A stretch of 64,000 nucleotides of DNA, from NCBI GenBank assembly GCA_022497155.1, contig MU385728.1, forward strand, positions 496,001 through 560,000, read 5' to 3'. This document shows positions 1 through 12,186 of this stretch, one piece after another (the first letter of the stretch is position 1; the number at the start of each line of letters is the position of its first letter). The notes beneath the pieces were generated by a model, which made no database searches, was not told the origin of the DNA, and was given only the letters and a program-made list of their open reading frames with translations. Origin of the DNA: Whalleya microplaca (taxonomy: Eukaryota > Ascomycota > Sordariomycetes > Xylariales > Xylariaceae). The position numbers and the translations under genes are program-made.

Positions 1-463
1 CCACTATGCAACCTGTTAGTGGGCGGGCAAGTCTGAGAGGTACTAGACCGAATGCATGTGACTTACTTTCTATCGCCCAAATCCCAGTACCTGTCCCAAC
101 ATCAAGAATCTCCTGTGGATTGTTACCAATAGGCGCGAAGTGTAGCTGCTGGCACAGCAGCTTGACCATAGCGTGCTTCATGTCCTCGCGTTCCTGTTCG
201 ACGTCATCGTTGGGGAAATTGTATCGACCCTCTCTGAATTTATGATATCTCCGGCCATTTTCGAAAGAGAAATTCCATATGGTTGATGAGGCTGTTGTTG
301 ACGCCGTCGTGGCGGTATCAGATTCGTATCCAGCATCTGTTACAGATTCGTTGTCAGGCACAATCGCACCGGCCCCCACTTGGACAAGAGCTTCGGCGTC
401 CTGTTCGGCTTGTTGTCCCTCCGACAGGTTTTCGAATTCATCATTACCACCTTCCTCTGTCAT
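1..463 (-). CDS. LaeA-like SAM-dependent methyltransferase, 5' part only
   Basis: The gene reads leftward and runs off the window. From the ATG at 463 comes an acidic, serine/threonine-rich leader of about 60 residues. Then follow the YHKFREGRYNFPND block and the SAM-binding motif I, ILDVGTGTGIWAIE, typical of fungal LaeA/UMTA-type class I methyltransferases. A phase-1 intron at 66..4 has donor GTAAGT, a CTAAC branch site and acceptor TAG. Splicing it makes the text continue WAIE-MG, as the family expects. The frame stays open upstream of the ATG without another in-frame ATG nearby, so an extra upstream exon is possible. LaeA relatives act in velvet-linked regulation or as small-molecule or peptide methyltransferases; the visible part cannot separate these. 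The catalytic C-terminal half is outside the window. Confidence 0.85.
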   Translation of the reverse strand, partial: MTEEGGNDEFENLSEGQQAEQDAEALVQVGAGAIVPDNESVTDAGYESDTATTASTTASSTIWNFSFENGRRYHKFREGRYNFPNDDVEQEREDMKHAMVKLLCQQLHFAPIGNNPQEILDVGTGTGIWAIESKSHAFGLVPLRLARPLTGCIV

Positions 464-3400
464 GGGCGAATATTGAAGTGGCCAGGTGTGGCAGACATGT
501 CCAATGGAAGCGCCGTTCACTAGAGTGTGTCCAGATGAGTTTTCCGTGTCGCAATTCGCTGGAGAGATTAGATGGGGGCTCCAGTTGAGCTTAGTTATAG
601 AGTTATTAGATTCGACAGGATGTAAAATGGATGGGAGTAGGCGTTGGAGCGTTCGGTCCTGAAGGGGCGTCTCACTAGTGCGATGGATATGTGGCACCCG
701 AGTGATACTATCAGTTCGGAGGTGTGAGAGAGAAAGAGAACAATGAGAGCCCTCGATTTCTCGGACTTGAGCTGGGAAGAACGGTCGGGTTGTATAATGC
801 GACAAGGCCGAGGGCATGCAAGTACGGAGCTGGTGATGCAACTTTGGAGAGACGACAACGGTTGAGCCGCCACAACTGAAGTCTGCCATTGCGAGAGAAG
901 AAGCGAGTGTGGATAGACCAGAGGCCGAATGAAAGTCTATCGTTATATGTCAGGAGTCAGGTGACAAATTATAGCCTGAGACATCCAAGCACCCCATGCG
1001 GATATGTGTCTACTAGTAGTCGCAATGGATGAAGTTTATGGGCTGGATCAATGAGCATCGCAATAGAGTGAGCGGAGATGGGGAAACACCCTTGAGTTTT
1101 CGAGTGAGAAGTGCAGGGCTCGCCCGTCCGCCCTCCACCTACGCCACGGCGGTTTGTTTCACGAAACAAGTAACAAATGGAAACTTTTTGACGTGGCTAT
1201 CAATGGCTATCAAAGAGGCCGGTGGCATCTTGTTCGGATGCCCGCATGAGAACCGGTGGTGAAAATACGCTGGGTGACTGAAATACCCGTGCAATGGGGT
1301 TGCAATACGGATACACTGCAGCTCGCCTGGTGTGGCCAATCTGCACATGAATCGCAATGAGAAATAGGTAGAGACGGTAGAGAGGCGGGCATTATAGCTT
1401 GGCGATGCTCAATCTGCTTCAGTCGGTAGCTTCCAGTATCTTGGAACGGCTGTATTATTATACATGTAAGGGAAGCGCGAGAATGCTAGAGGAGGCATAG
1501 GTATAATAGGAAGAAGAAGCCAGGCTGAAAGCGTTCGGTGGCCATGAGATAGGGAGGTAGATAGATAAAGTAGATAGGTAGGTCGGTAGGTAGGAGGTAG
1601 GATTGGATCTATCATATGTAGCATTGGTCCATGAACCAATGATGAATTGGAGGTATCCGTCATAGCCTGGATTGGCCTATGATAGGCAGCTTCTGTCTTC
1701 ATATTAGTGGCTTCAGTGGCTTCAGTGGCAGATAATCCAGGGCGGCCCAGGCACCGTCAAAACCGTCAAAACAGGCTCGACCACCCCCACTTTTCCCCAA
1801 ACACTTCATGTTAGGCACTGATCAATTTACCGTGTACGCAAGTAAGGTATGTATGTAAGGTGTGTACTATGTATGTATGTATGTATGTATGTATGTATGT
1901 ATGTACGTAAGGCGGACCCCTGGGGCCCTGAACTGCAACTTTCCACTGTAATTTAATCTAATCTGGTGCTGCTCATCTCTGCTCACGTCGTTTTCCATAG
2001 CACAATACAGGCCCAGGGAAGGTGACGGACTATAACACAGAACATGCGTACAGAGACTCGCATGACTGTTTCGTGTAAATAGGACGCATGCCATACCATC
2101 AGTTATGACTGATCATCGATACCCCTCACAAGTACAAGTAATCTACGACGAACCTACCTATAAGTAGGCACCAGGTTGATTAGACTTACTGGGTATCTGG
2201 CTCCCAACCGTCCCAACTAGATTCAGTCAGATAAGTTGACCTGACAGTTTGGTATAGAGATGATCCTCTTTGCACACGAAATGAACCGTCGAATGATGAC
2301 AAACACGCAAGATCCCGTCGCAAACAAAGCTTGATTCTACGGTTCAGAATTTGCCTTATTTCTCGCTTCTGGGAAACCCCCTGAAGGTGGGTAACAACAT
2401 ATATTTTCTCCGACACAACGGCTTCTCAAACACCATTTCCCTTATTAAAGATAGGGCCGCCAATCCAATCGCTCCGTCTTTCACCAGCCACAACTGAACA
2501 CAAGCAACACGATATAGGTTTGCTTAATAATACAGGACGGGAATGCCGTGACATCCGCCTGCTGCCGTAGACAGCCTCTCAGCCTACCTAATTCAGCACA
2601 GTAACTATCATTCCGTAGCATCCGATATCTTGCTTTTTCTTCCGCTACGAACCCGGATTTCTGGGCGTGCTGTTCGTTCCAGAGTCATGAAAGGTTCCCA
2701 TAATAGAGGGTAGGGATGTGACAGCATGTATGGAACTTTTACAACCTTGGAACCGTCTAAAGGCAACGTAACTTGTCGGACATACCGCAGTTCCGGACCA
2801 GACAGCTGGATACTACCCGTGAGCAAACACGGATTTTAATCCAATACCAATGCCTTTTGCTTGAGTAGTTCAGTTGACTCATATTTCATATCCCAAGTAT
2901 GGGATACCTTGTTTGCTAGCTATGTTTCGGCCATGGTGTGGTGATTTGAAATACGGTTAAAGAGCTTGTTACCGTGAACCAAATTGGTGGGCAGCACCTA
3001 CGGATTAAATAGCCTCTTACAAGATCGGAACCCCGAAGCTTTTAATTAGACCTAACGGCTCTCGCGGAAATAACGCCTATCACCGAGCAGTAGGTTCCTA
3101 GACAGCGCGGAGTTCGGCGCGGCCCAATCTTGAAGGCACCCGAGCATAATCGGAGGTAATGAATGAAGACGATATGATAGTTGGAACTCTACTACCCTTC
3201 GTTCGCTCAACACATAAATGATATGTCATTTAGTAGCTGTCTATCAGAATGATTCATGTAAGGAGAATATATCTGAAATACCGTTAGTTGCCTAGCGGAG
3301 ACCAGCAGTCCGCTATAGATCGCAAGATTCCCAATTCAAGTTGATACATGTGGCGAGTCAATTGGCAATAAGTAACATGTCTAGGCTGCACCTTCGAACT

Positions 3401-5139
3401 CCTCAGCTTGGCTGCAGCCATACGACTACATCATAGATTGCAGGGTCTTGTCCGTATATAATTTCCCTCCAAGGCGGCCTACAAGTCGAGCGATAGCACA
3501 TGTTCATGTTGGATTAACTTTGAAATGTTGAATACTTTTAGCTCGATGATTGGGTACGTATGTAGCTCAGCTGGTCCTACCTAGGTAGTGCGGTGAGGCT
3601 CTATCGACTAATGCAATGTTCAACGGCAATTGAGCCCGAACGTTCAAGGTATCTTAAAGAGCACTACCTGCAGATGACATGCATAGCCAAGTCTAGTGAG
3701 ACTGCTAAGAGCCGGAGCTCTAGATACGCTACATGGATTGCATTTTGACACTTTCAGCTTGCTTATCATTTCTGGAAAGGTTTTAATCCCGTCACACCGA
3801 AATTAGACGTGTGTCACAGTTGCTGATAAAGCCTCGGATTTAGATGCTGAAGAGAAATCGTTCAACAAAGTCTAATTTGAAGCCATTAGGTGCAGCTACT
3901 AATGTTTATAAATATATGGTGCGATTTTAGCTACAATCTGGCTGGATGATTAACAAATATCAGATCGTAAGCCACTGTAGAATGTAGGTCTTTAACGCCT
4001 GGACGTTTTCTCGTTTATGGCTCGATATACCAGAATCTCGAGCCGGCGATATTTAAAATACCGCAGTAAAGCTGTGGAGGTAAATTAAAATGACAGGCTG
4101 AAGGAATTTTGACAAGGCAGGATAATTTTGGCATTGGGTATAAATTCCGCCATTTTATCGAGTGGCCTATGGTAGTAAGAGTACCCGGTGCACACTCCAC
4201 GATAGAGTAATGAGAGCTGCTCCTGTCTATCTAATTAATATCTCGAATTCATTAGAAATTATTATGTCCTTCGCTACTCGGAAGCTTAAATGAAAGAAAG
4301 CATCATGGTGTGGCGATGTTGTGATGTAAGGGGAGCCAGGAGTGAAGCAGCTATTCGCCAAGCCGAAGCCTTACAGTCCACTCATAGCCACAACCGACAT
4401 ATTTCACATTTGTCAAGCGAACACAACTTAATTACATAGGTCTTTAAATGTCCGAAAGTTCTAGAAGTGAAAAAAGTTGGGTAAATATAGTCGAACGCAC
4501 CCTTGTGCGCAATCTCTCAAACATGAACTCCTCATCCTAGTCTATGAGGATACCTGCCGAGTGCTTGAGCAGATCTGATATCTTCAGATCTTAGAAATTC
4601 TTTCATAACATCGTAATAGCCACCTGGATGACCTCAGCGAAGCGCTTGGGTGGTACCACGGCCCTACTCATGTAGGACTCGCTGCTATCACGACGAAGGT
4701 TTTGGTGCTCTTGCTGTGGCGGACTTTGTCAATATGTTGACCTTCACAGGCACTGAAACCTAGAATTCTCTGACTTCAAGAGCCATCTTGCTCTCAGGAC
4801 ACATCATCCAAGGGTCTGGTGACACTGAAGGTTTATAAAGTTGTAAGTCGGTGTAGACCTTGATGGGTTGATATCTAGGTAGTTAAAGTTTCTGTCGCGA
4901 GCTTGGAACATAGAGACATTGGCACCAAACCTTAAGTGTGACTTCGATTGGTAGATGTTTAAGAGACAGTATATAGTGAAGGTTCAACATATTTCTTCAG
5001 TGTCTCTCAAGATGTGAAGTTATTGCTGCTGCTGCCATCCACCCTACACGATAGGCCTTACTTTGGGGCTAATGGGGTACAGAAATGTCTATCGGACATG
5101 GGCGACACTTAGCCGAAGGATCTTTATCGATTACTCAAC
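464..5139. other. gene-poor 4.7 kb tract
   Basis: No coding region could be supported. The few open frames are short, overlap on both strands and lack recognisable protein features. The stretch holds a (TATG)n microsatellite near 1868-1904, TAGGTA-type motifs (1556-1600 and 3577-3590), and otherwise AT-rich unique-looking DNA. The 5' flank of the LaeA-like gene lies at 464 to about 900. Confidence 0.6.
1868..1904. repeat. (TATG)n tetranucleotide microsatellite
   Basis: About nine uninterrupted copies of TATG/GTAT lie in non-coding DNA, flanked by shorter GTATG-rich sequence at 1846-1866. This is a simple slippage-type repeat with no coding role. Confidence 0.9.
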
Positions 5140-5210
5140 GCATCAGTGGTTTAGTGGTAAAATCCATCGTTGCCATCGATGGGCCCCGCGTTCGATTCGC
5201 GGCTGATGCA
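5140..5210 (+). tRNA. tRNA-Gly (anticodon GCC)
   Basis: The 71-nt sequence folds as a complete cloverleaf without an intron. The acceptor stem GCATCAG (5140-5146) pairs with CTGATGC (5203-5209), with discriminator A at 5210. The anticodon stem CATCG/CGATG encloses loop TTGCCAT with anticodon GCC at 5172-5174. The T-stem CCGCG/CGCGG encloses TTCGATT. The A box (TGGTTTAGTGG) and B box (GTTCGATTC) are visible. It decodes GGC and GGU glycine codons. Confidence 0.97.
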
Positions 5211-5212
5211 TA

Positions 5213-5217
5213 TTTTT
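5213..5217 (+). terminator. RNA polymerase III terminator of tRNA-Gly
   Basis: A run of five T residues begins three bases after the tRNA 3' end, with more T-rich sequence following. This is the standard Pol III termination signal. Confidence 0.75.
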
Positions 5218-5358
5218 GATTGTTTTCTTTTTCCTAGTTCTGGCATTTGCGTGAATATTGATTTCTGGTTTTATTCATTTTGTGATCTTGGTCGATTGGT
5301 CTCGGTTCAGAGACTGTACTCTATTGACTTATATCAAGAATGAGGAATCAATCCAGAC

Positions 5359-6012
5359 TCACATTCGCACACCTTCGTCGCTACTTCTGGCCCATTTGAT
5401 GCCGCGCTCGTTGCCGATCATACCATCAGTAACACCCTTGATCTCATTCCCGCACCAAACGTTGTTTCCAGACATGTTCGCAAGTGCGAACCCGAACCCT
5501 TCGCCTTTCCCGCCCTCGCCGAACAGGAACTCGGGATCTATGCATCCAATCGAGAGCTCCATATCGTCGCGCGACTCGTCCCGCCAGTATAGGTGGCTTC
5601 CGCAGTTGGTGCAAAACCCGCGCTGGAAACCGGGCGTCGCGTAGAAAACTTTGAGCGTGGTTGTGGGCGTGAGATAGCTCAATCTGTTCAACAGGACGGT
5701 ATGCGAGGCGAAGAATAGCGCGCCCGTACTACGGCGGCATTGTGTGCATTGGCAGCTCCCACTCTGGCTGATGTCAGTCGTCTCCTCTCGCTGAAGGGTA
5801 TGAACCCATCGTGGGAAGTGCCAAGAGCTTTCGCTTTGTCGGAGATATAGAAGGTCCTCTGTTTTTTGAGAGCCTTGGGGATGATTCGAACTTACTAGTT
5901 GTAAGAAATCATGATCCTCGGGGAAATCTACTCGGTATCTAATTGAGCCACAGAGACAGCCACCAGAGATGGACGTGGGCTTTGGGAAGTTCTCGACAGT
6001 TGGCCCGGACAT
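5359..6012 (-). CDS. GFA-domain (Mss4-like fold, zinc-binding) protein
   Basis: The spliced model is exon 6012..5896, intron 5895..5764 (132 nt, GTAAGT...CAG, phase 0), exon 5763..5359, giving 173 aa. The GFA signature is complete: GGCLCGSIRY near the N-terminus, SGSCQCTQCRRSTGA after the splice, and FCTNCGSHLYW further on. These are the paired-cysteine zinc ligands of the glutathione-dependent formaldehyde-activating/CENP-V family. The intron contains no stop and is a multiple of three, so retention would insert 44 residues between the first and second cysteine pairs; removal restores the usual spacing. An alternative ATG lies at 6114 (adding 34 residues), but 6012 begins just before the conserved region. 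Family enzymes act on thiol adducts; the substrate here is unknown. Confidence 0.85.
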   Translation of the reverse strand: MSGPTVENFPKPTSISGGCLCGSIRYRVDFPEDHDFLQLVSSNHPQGSQKTEDLLYLRQSESSWHFPRWVHTLQREETTDISQSGSCQCTQCRRSTGALFFASHTVLLNRLSYLTPTTTLKVFYATPGFQRGFCTNCGSHLYWRDESRDDMELSIGCIDPEFLFGEGGKGEGFGFALANMSGNNVWCGNEIKGVTDGMIGNERGIKWARSSDEGVRM

Positions 6013-6114
6013 ATCGTTCAGTTGACTTTTCAGCAGTAACACGGACGTTGATTTTCGATTTGAAGATTGTATTCTAACCGACGAGACTTTACAAAAACGT
6101 TTTATTTCGCGCAT

Positions 6115-7526
6115 TGGTACGAGTTATGGGAGAAGCGCAGCGGGCAACCCCGCCACTTGTCAAACGCGCCTTACGAGACGCTCAATGACGCAGACAAGAG
6201 CTTGGGTTAGGGCGACTTCAATGGTCTTCGACGAAAATTCTAAGCCTCGCGACTTTTACACGAACATTAGCCTGAATACACTCTGACAGACTATTTGAAG
6301 GCTTCTGGAGGATCTTCTGGCAATCGGGAGTGTCAACCTTTAGCACACAATGAGAGGGCTAGAGGTACCGTAGCCGCTGTCGCCGCTCACCTTTCTCGAC
6401 ATTTTATCCGTCAGTCCTTTAGTACATCAAGTTTCAAACGACTTTGACAGCCGAAGAGCTGATTCATTCTGACAAGGCTGGTTTCAAATGACAAGTCTAA
6501 ACAATTGGTTCTAAAGCGTGTCGTGTGTACGTCTTATCGTGTTTGCTTCAGTTGATTTTCGTTACGATGTTAGTCTCATGATCTAGAAGCGATTGATTGG
6601 CGGTTTACTATGGCAAAGCTACGAGATGTAAGGAGAATATTTACATTTCATTTCATCACGGAGCTTCATCACAAACGGTTAGTCAATCTAATAATATACT
6701 TTGTGGCCAGCTTGAAGTGAGGTGAGCAAAATATAATCTTTAGTGACGGTGATAGTTCCCAATAAAGCCAACCTACTAACACATGAAATAGTCAACCAGT
6801 CCGCCGAACCTCAAATGACCTACCAAATGTCTATGTAGGTGAAGTAGGCATATCTATTTGGACTGATAGTATTGCTTGGGTGTTCTTCGGATCGTAGTTG
6901 TGGCCTTCATCCGCAACGGACACCTACCTACCCATATCGACGGTTCACGATACGGAGGCTTCCACCTGGTTAATGCAGCCTGTCGGGGTCCTCCAGTTTT
7001 GAACGTTTTCGGGGCGCTCTCCGTTGTAGTAATGTCTGTAGTAGTTGCTGCCTGTGTATGGAGATTTGTTAATATGCAGTTATGCACTCACACTTCAACG
7101 TCAACGTTGAGGTGGGATCTGCAACGCATTACCCCCTGCATGGCCATATGACGGGGGTGTTGATCTACTGTATTTGGGGGACCATGTGACCCTGGAGGCA
7201 ATAGCGTACATATGATGCTTCCAGATCTTCCCCTCAGTGAGCTTAATCAGGCTTGCTTTCCCTCCCAATTCTTCCACCATTCAGATTAGGCCTTTAACGA
7301 ATACATCCCTGATACAGAACAGAGTACAGTCGAAAGAGATAATGTCGGGATGTCACTTGAGCATGAAGATCTATCAACTGCAATTGTAGTCCATGTTAGC
7401 TTTCACCCATCTGGAATAGGAGTTCTTGATGTGGATAGTTGATCGACAGAAGATGGATAGATGACCATTCTCGAAGCTCGAAAAGCTCTCAATTGAGTTA
7501 TCTTCAAGCCTGGAGATACGAAAATC
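6115..7526. other. intergenic region between divergently transcribed GFA and pectinesterase genes
   Basis: This 1.4 kb serves as 5' flank for both neighbours. No convincing coding region was found. Open frames near 6854-7151 on both strands mirror each other and show no protein character. Confidence 0.55.
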
Positions 7527-8811
7527 ATGTTGAAGCTAATAGATGCGCTTATTCTAGGTCTTGCATTTGCCCCAGCGTCAGCCAGCGTCTACAATGTCCC
7601 AGCACAAAGCTCCAAGCAATGCCAGGAAAAAACACCTAATCCCCTCGAAGGCTGCCCTCCGCAGACGCTCTATGTGAGCCAATCAGATGAAAGGGCAGAC
7701 TTCAAGACGATACAAGGTGCTATTGCATCCATACCAAATGATACGACGCTATACACTATTCTGATCGCCCCTGGGATCTACATCGAGCAACTAAATGTGA
7801 CAAGGCAAGGCCCTCTCACATTGCTGGGCATGCCGGATTATGTATGGAAAGGCAATAGATATGCAGACGTCAAGTGCAATACGACGCGTAGCAATGGCGT
7901 CCAAGTGTACTGGAACTCTGCCAACCATGATGGGTCATTTACGGATAACGTGTATACCGGAGTCCTGACTGTCGGACCGACGTTGAACGCCACTTTAACC
8001 GGCTCTGGCCCTACCGGCTTTCCCGTACCGGACGAGACTCCATTCGGGTGTACGGACTTCCGTGCATACAATATCGACTTCAGGAACGATTTTAAGCCGT
8101 ATACTAGCGGTCCAGCACACGCGTTAGGAGTTAGCCGTGCTAATGCCGGGTTCTATTCGTGCGGCTTCTATAGCTATCAAGATACTGTCGGTTCATATGA
8201 CTCCCCACCACACCTCAGACACTGAATCTTACTATAGTTAGGTATACATCGGGAAACTAGGCAATACCTACTTTTATGATACTATCGTGGCTGGTGAAAC
8301 CGACTTCCTCTACGGCTTTGGGACTCTCTACGTCGAGAAGTCCACGCTTTTGCTGCGGAACTGCGGCGGCGGCATAACAGCTTGGAAGGGGACCAACACC
8401 ACGTTTCCGAATAAGTACGGAGTTTACATCTCCAATTCGCAGGTCTTAGCCTCAAACAGCTCTATCGCTACAGTGATTAAAGATATGTGTTCACTTGGGC
8501 GGCCGTGGAATCCACTACATCGCAGCGTCTTCATGGATACGTATTTTGACCCCAGCGTGCTACCCGCAGGCTACACCGAGTGGAGCGGAGCAACTGATGG
8601 TAATTATGACTTGAATACCACCTTGGCTGTTTATAGTGTTTATGGCCCTGGATATGACGCTGTCGCGGAAAGAGGTAGCAATATCACTACGGTTTTCAAC
8701 CAAAGGGAGGCCAGCCTGTATCGTAGCCCTGTCGATGTCTTCACGGCACCCAATGGAGAGCAGACGAATATTTCGTGGATTGATCCGCTAGCATTGCTTA
8801 ACTACGGATAA
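7527..8811 (+). CDS. secreted pectin methylesterase (carbohydrate esterase family 8)
   Basis: Exons are 7527..8186 and 8242..8811, with a 55-nt phase-0 intron, giving 409 aa. Residues 1-20 form a signal peptide. The body is the right-handed beta-helix pectinesterase, which removes methyl esters from homogalacturonan outside the cell. Catalytic signatures are in place: YQDT with Asp219, AGETDFLYG with Asp241, and LGRPW with Arg307. The splice was chosen because it joins YQDT to VYIGKLGNTYFY, matching the family spacing; without it a TGA follows soon after. Several N-x-S/T sites suggest glycosylation. The start is the ATG that opens the signal peptide; the gene looks intact. Confidence 0.93.
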
Positions 8812-10121
8812 TGACAAGATAGTTCAATATAGTACGTGTATTAAGAGAACTAGATACGTGTCAAGATTCCAGAGAGACCACAAGTGACAAACTACCACGT
8901 GCCTTAGAAGAACACAGTGTTAAAAGTTGTAGGATGAATACCGGTTGATTGCTGTAGAGTCGGAGTCTTTGTATGTCTAGACCCCCTGGGGATGTTGCTA
9001 TGGTATAGCATGTGGGTAACCCAACCAACCTCCTGTATTCCAACACCTAGGAGAGATCTAGACCGCATATGAGGAAGACTTCCTACCTACCTAGGATAAA
9101 TATAGGAAGAATATACCTAGGTACCTTGAATTAGAATCAATATCTGGACCTATCATGATGGCAAGGGACCCATAAGTAACTCATCACCTAGGAATGAAAG
9201 GAACCTATTACCCACACACACTTCAGCAGGGGACTTATTTGCTCAGACCCCCCTTTTCTGTGTCTATGGGGTGGCCTGTGCACTTGATGGCAACCAAGTA
9301 CTTAAGGGTTTCTAGTCAGTAAAAAAAATCCAAACCAATTCTTCATCTGAACAACTACCGTTCTTCTAGATCTCAAGTTCTGATCAAGCTTGGTACTGAC
9401 AAAACATCCCAACACATGGTATCCAGCCCCCTCATAATCAGTCATCCCCAGCCGTCTCACGTATTGGGAACTGCCGCGAACTAGTCACACTTCTATTTCG
9501 AGCATCATCTTGCGAACATTCAACTACACTTCCAGAGTCTAGCTGAGCCTGTCTCCAAAACTCAGCAGGATCAACACAACTCACATTTCCTCTACTCGAT
9601 CCTTCAAGTTGCCTACTTTCAGCAAACATCTTCTCAGACTACAACCCTCATCTCTCGGGTCGGTCGAGGTGTCAAGCAACTTTTCTCTGTCTATTAGGGC
9701 AAACCCTCAGATTTGCACGTGTCGATCTACAACTCTCTCCTAGTCACCTCAGATCTCCCCGTTACTTCGGAGATTTAAACAGACACTTTAAGCCGCACAC
9801 CAAGAAGCACCCACGGGGATACTTCTTAGAAGGTAAGCAAATCCCGCAAACTTCTTGCCACCACCCTCACCTGACCACCACGGCCTTTTTACTCGCATTC
9901 CCAAAGCACCTCATCTCTGTCAAGAGTGACAACTTCCTACTTGTCAACTACACAGTTATTGAAACCTACCCACGAAAAGAATTGATAAAAATTTCTTTCC
10001 ACTCCCTCTTCCTAATCCATCCCCGAACATATTGCAGCTGCCACCTTCGTCTTGCTCTCAGCGCTGAACTTTCCATCAGGTACTTGACTGAATACTTCAC
10101 CTCTTACTACATATATTCGTC
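8812..10121. other. intergenic region and probable 5' leader of the DNA methyltransferase gene
   Basis: No gene is supported. Clustered ACCTAGG/CCTACCTAGG motifs occur at 9082-9135. From about 9340 the plus strand becomes C/T-rich with many CAAC and TCTC runs, typical of fungal promoters and long 5' untranslated leaders. Confidence 0.5.
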
Positions 10122-12186
10122 ATGCCTTATTACTCTATGATGGGTACTGCCATCTCTCCCATCCGACTGGATGAAGACAATGGAGCGGGTGGCACCTCAA
10201 GACTCGAGACTAGACTGCGTAACATACGCGCATCCGGTCAAGCTCCCTCCGTCGTTGCCATCGATCACGAGATTGAAGAGCTCGTCGAACATGAGGTTGA
10301 AACTGAACTCGGGGACCTCATTTGTCTGGGCGAGGAGCCTGGGTCGGCACAGCGGGCTGGACGCACCTTTCGGAACCCGCCAATCCCGCTGCGTGCCATG
10401 GCGACGACCTCCAGATATAAGAATCTTTCTATCAAAGTAGGGGATACTGTCGAGATCATGCAACGTCCACATGAACAACATCGCATCCAGTTCCTGCGAG
10501 TCTCTCAAATGTATCGGGATCAGGAGGGGATGATAATCCTCCGCGGTCTCCCGCTAACGCGCCTGCGCTATTCTGAAGGAATGCTTGCCCGACAAAGAAA
10601 CGAGCTATACGCACCACTGGATGTTGACGAGGATGACGCAAGGGATTGGCATACGCAATCCGCAATTGAGGTGCCCGTTTACCAGGTCTTGAAGCTAAGG
10701 ACTCTACAATGTACCAACGCTATCTACCCCGAGTTTCGCTACGAACGCTCCCAATATATGTCGGATCAGGCAGCCGAAGACAATGGTATACTTACCTATC
10801 GATGGAATATCGTGACTGTCTACAAGACAGCAAAAGATAGAGAGAATGGGAAGATGAGCAGTCGCATTATCCAACACCATGGCGAAAAGGACGCGGAGGG
10901 TCGACTGCGCATTTCGGACGAAACACAATTGAATCGCTGGCGAGGAGGTCGCGTTCGAGGGGGTGCATTCCTCCGTGGGCAACAACGGCCGGTGATTTCT
11001 ATCGACGACAATGATAATGAAGATACATGCTCCACTACCATCCACCACGGTCAGAAGTACAACTTCGGAGATATGTATTGTGGCGCAGGCGGAACATCAG
11101 TGGGAGCGAAGCTGGCCGGGTTTGAGACCGTGGTAGCATGTGACATGTGGTCTGCCGCATGCAAGTCTTACCGGAAGAATTTCCCGACCGTGGACCTTCG
11201 AGAGATGGAGATCACCGATTTCGTCAACGAGATATCGGACCAAAAATATCGCCTCGACGTGATGCATATCTCGCCACCATGCCAAGTATGGAGCCCGGCA
11301 CACACCCGTGAGGGCAGCCACGACGAAGCCAACCTAGCGGCACTATACGCCTGCGGACAATTGCTACAGAGACTACGACCCCGGATCGTCACTGTTGAGC
11401 AAACCTTTGGCATCCTGCACGATCGCTTCCGAGAGTACTTTCATCTATTCATCAACACCTTTACATCTATGAATTACTCTATCTCTTACAAAGTCGTGAA
11501 TTTGAGTACCTAGGGGGTACCTCAGCCACGCAAGAGACTAATCATGATCTGTTCGTGCCCCGGCGAGCCTCTCCCTCCCTTCCCGGACACCACCAATTTC
11601 CCAGCGGAGGAAGCCACCGTGGCCGACGCGCTCGCGACCATCGGCCCGCGCGCGAGCCTGCAAAACGTACAGGAGATGTACGCGAAAGCCGCCTCTTACA
11701 GATCACGGTTCCCGCTGCCGGCATATGATCCCTGCCAGCCCCTTCGCCGAACCATCACCACCGATGGTGGCGGCAACTACTACCCCTCGGGCAAGCGTGA
11801 CTTCACACTACGTGAGTACGCCGCGCTGCAGGGTTTTCCTTCCAACCACGGTTTCGAGGGCCCGGCCATCAAGAAGCAGGTACGTCTTAATTTCAAAATC
11901 TTATTGGGTGAATATAATCTAATTCTTAGTATAGATCGGGAACGCATTTTCGCCACGCGCGGTTGAGTACCTGTATCGGCATCTGCGCTCCTGGCTGATG
12001 CAGCGGGATAATGTGGTTGACGCAAGCGAAGATGGTGCAGATGCAATGATTCTGGATACCAATCCTTGGGTTGTCGTTGACACTGTGGAGGAAGATGATG
12101 ATGATGACGACGACGTCATTATGGTGGAGTGGCGTGAACGCTCGAGAACGGCCTCTGTAGCAGGTGATGCTATGGATATTGATTAA
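10122..12186 (+). pseudogene. rid: RID/Masc1-like DNA cytosine-5 methyltransferase with an in-frame TAG
   Basis: Exons are 10122..11879 and 11935..12186 (55-nt intron), reading 669 codons with one stop. The N-terminal half has a BAH-like region (about 100-300). The catalytic domain shows motif I (FGDMYCGAGGTSVG, from residue 315), motif IV SPPCQVWSPAHT with catalytic Cys387, motif VI as EQT (426-428) instead of the usual ENV, motif VIII GVPQPRKR, a motif IX region ending LREYAALQGFPSNH, and motif X IGNAFSP at the second exon. EQT and the PAHT extension are hallmarks of the RID/Masc1 group, linked to repeat-induced point mutation and premeiotic methylation. Codon 464 (11511-11513) is TAG, directly before GVPQ; both sides are in the same frame and no plausible intron removes it. 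The tail is highly acidic. It may be a null allele, an assembly error or a readthrough gene. Confidence 0.88.

Noticed and set aside
595..873. 92-codon open frame on the minus strand upstream of the LaeA-like gene
   Set aside because: No family features. It ends near the leader of the methyltransferase gene and is most likely chance.
4500..5130. Possible retroelement relic upstream of the tRNA
   Set aside because: No reverse transcriptase, integrase or terminal-repeat signature could be read in any frame, although tRNA genes are common targets for such elements.
5258..5644. 128-codon plus-strand frame
   Set aside because: Overlaps the second exon of the GFA gene on the opposite strand; its Pro/Ser-rich text is a complement artefact.
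11492..11525. Possible mini-intron removing the TAG in the methyltransferase
   Set aside because: The available GT...AG pairs are only about 20-30 nt apart, shorter than any intron in the window, and the longer ones delete the conserved GVPQ motif.
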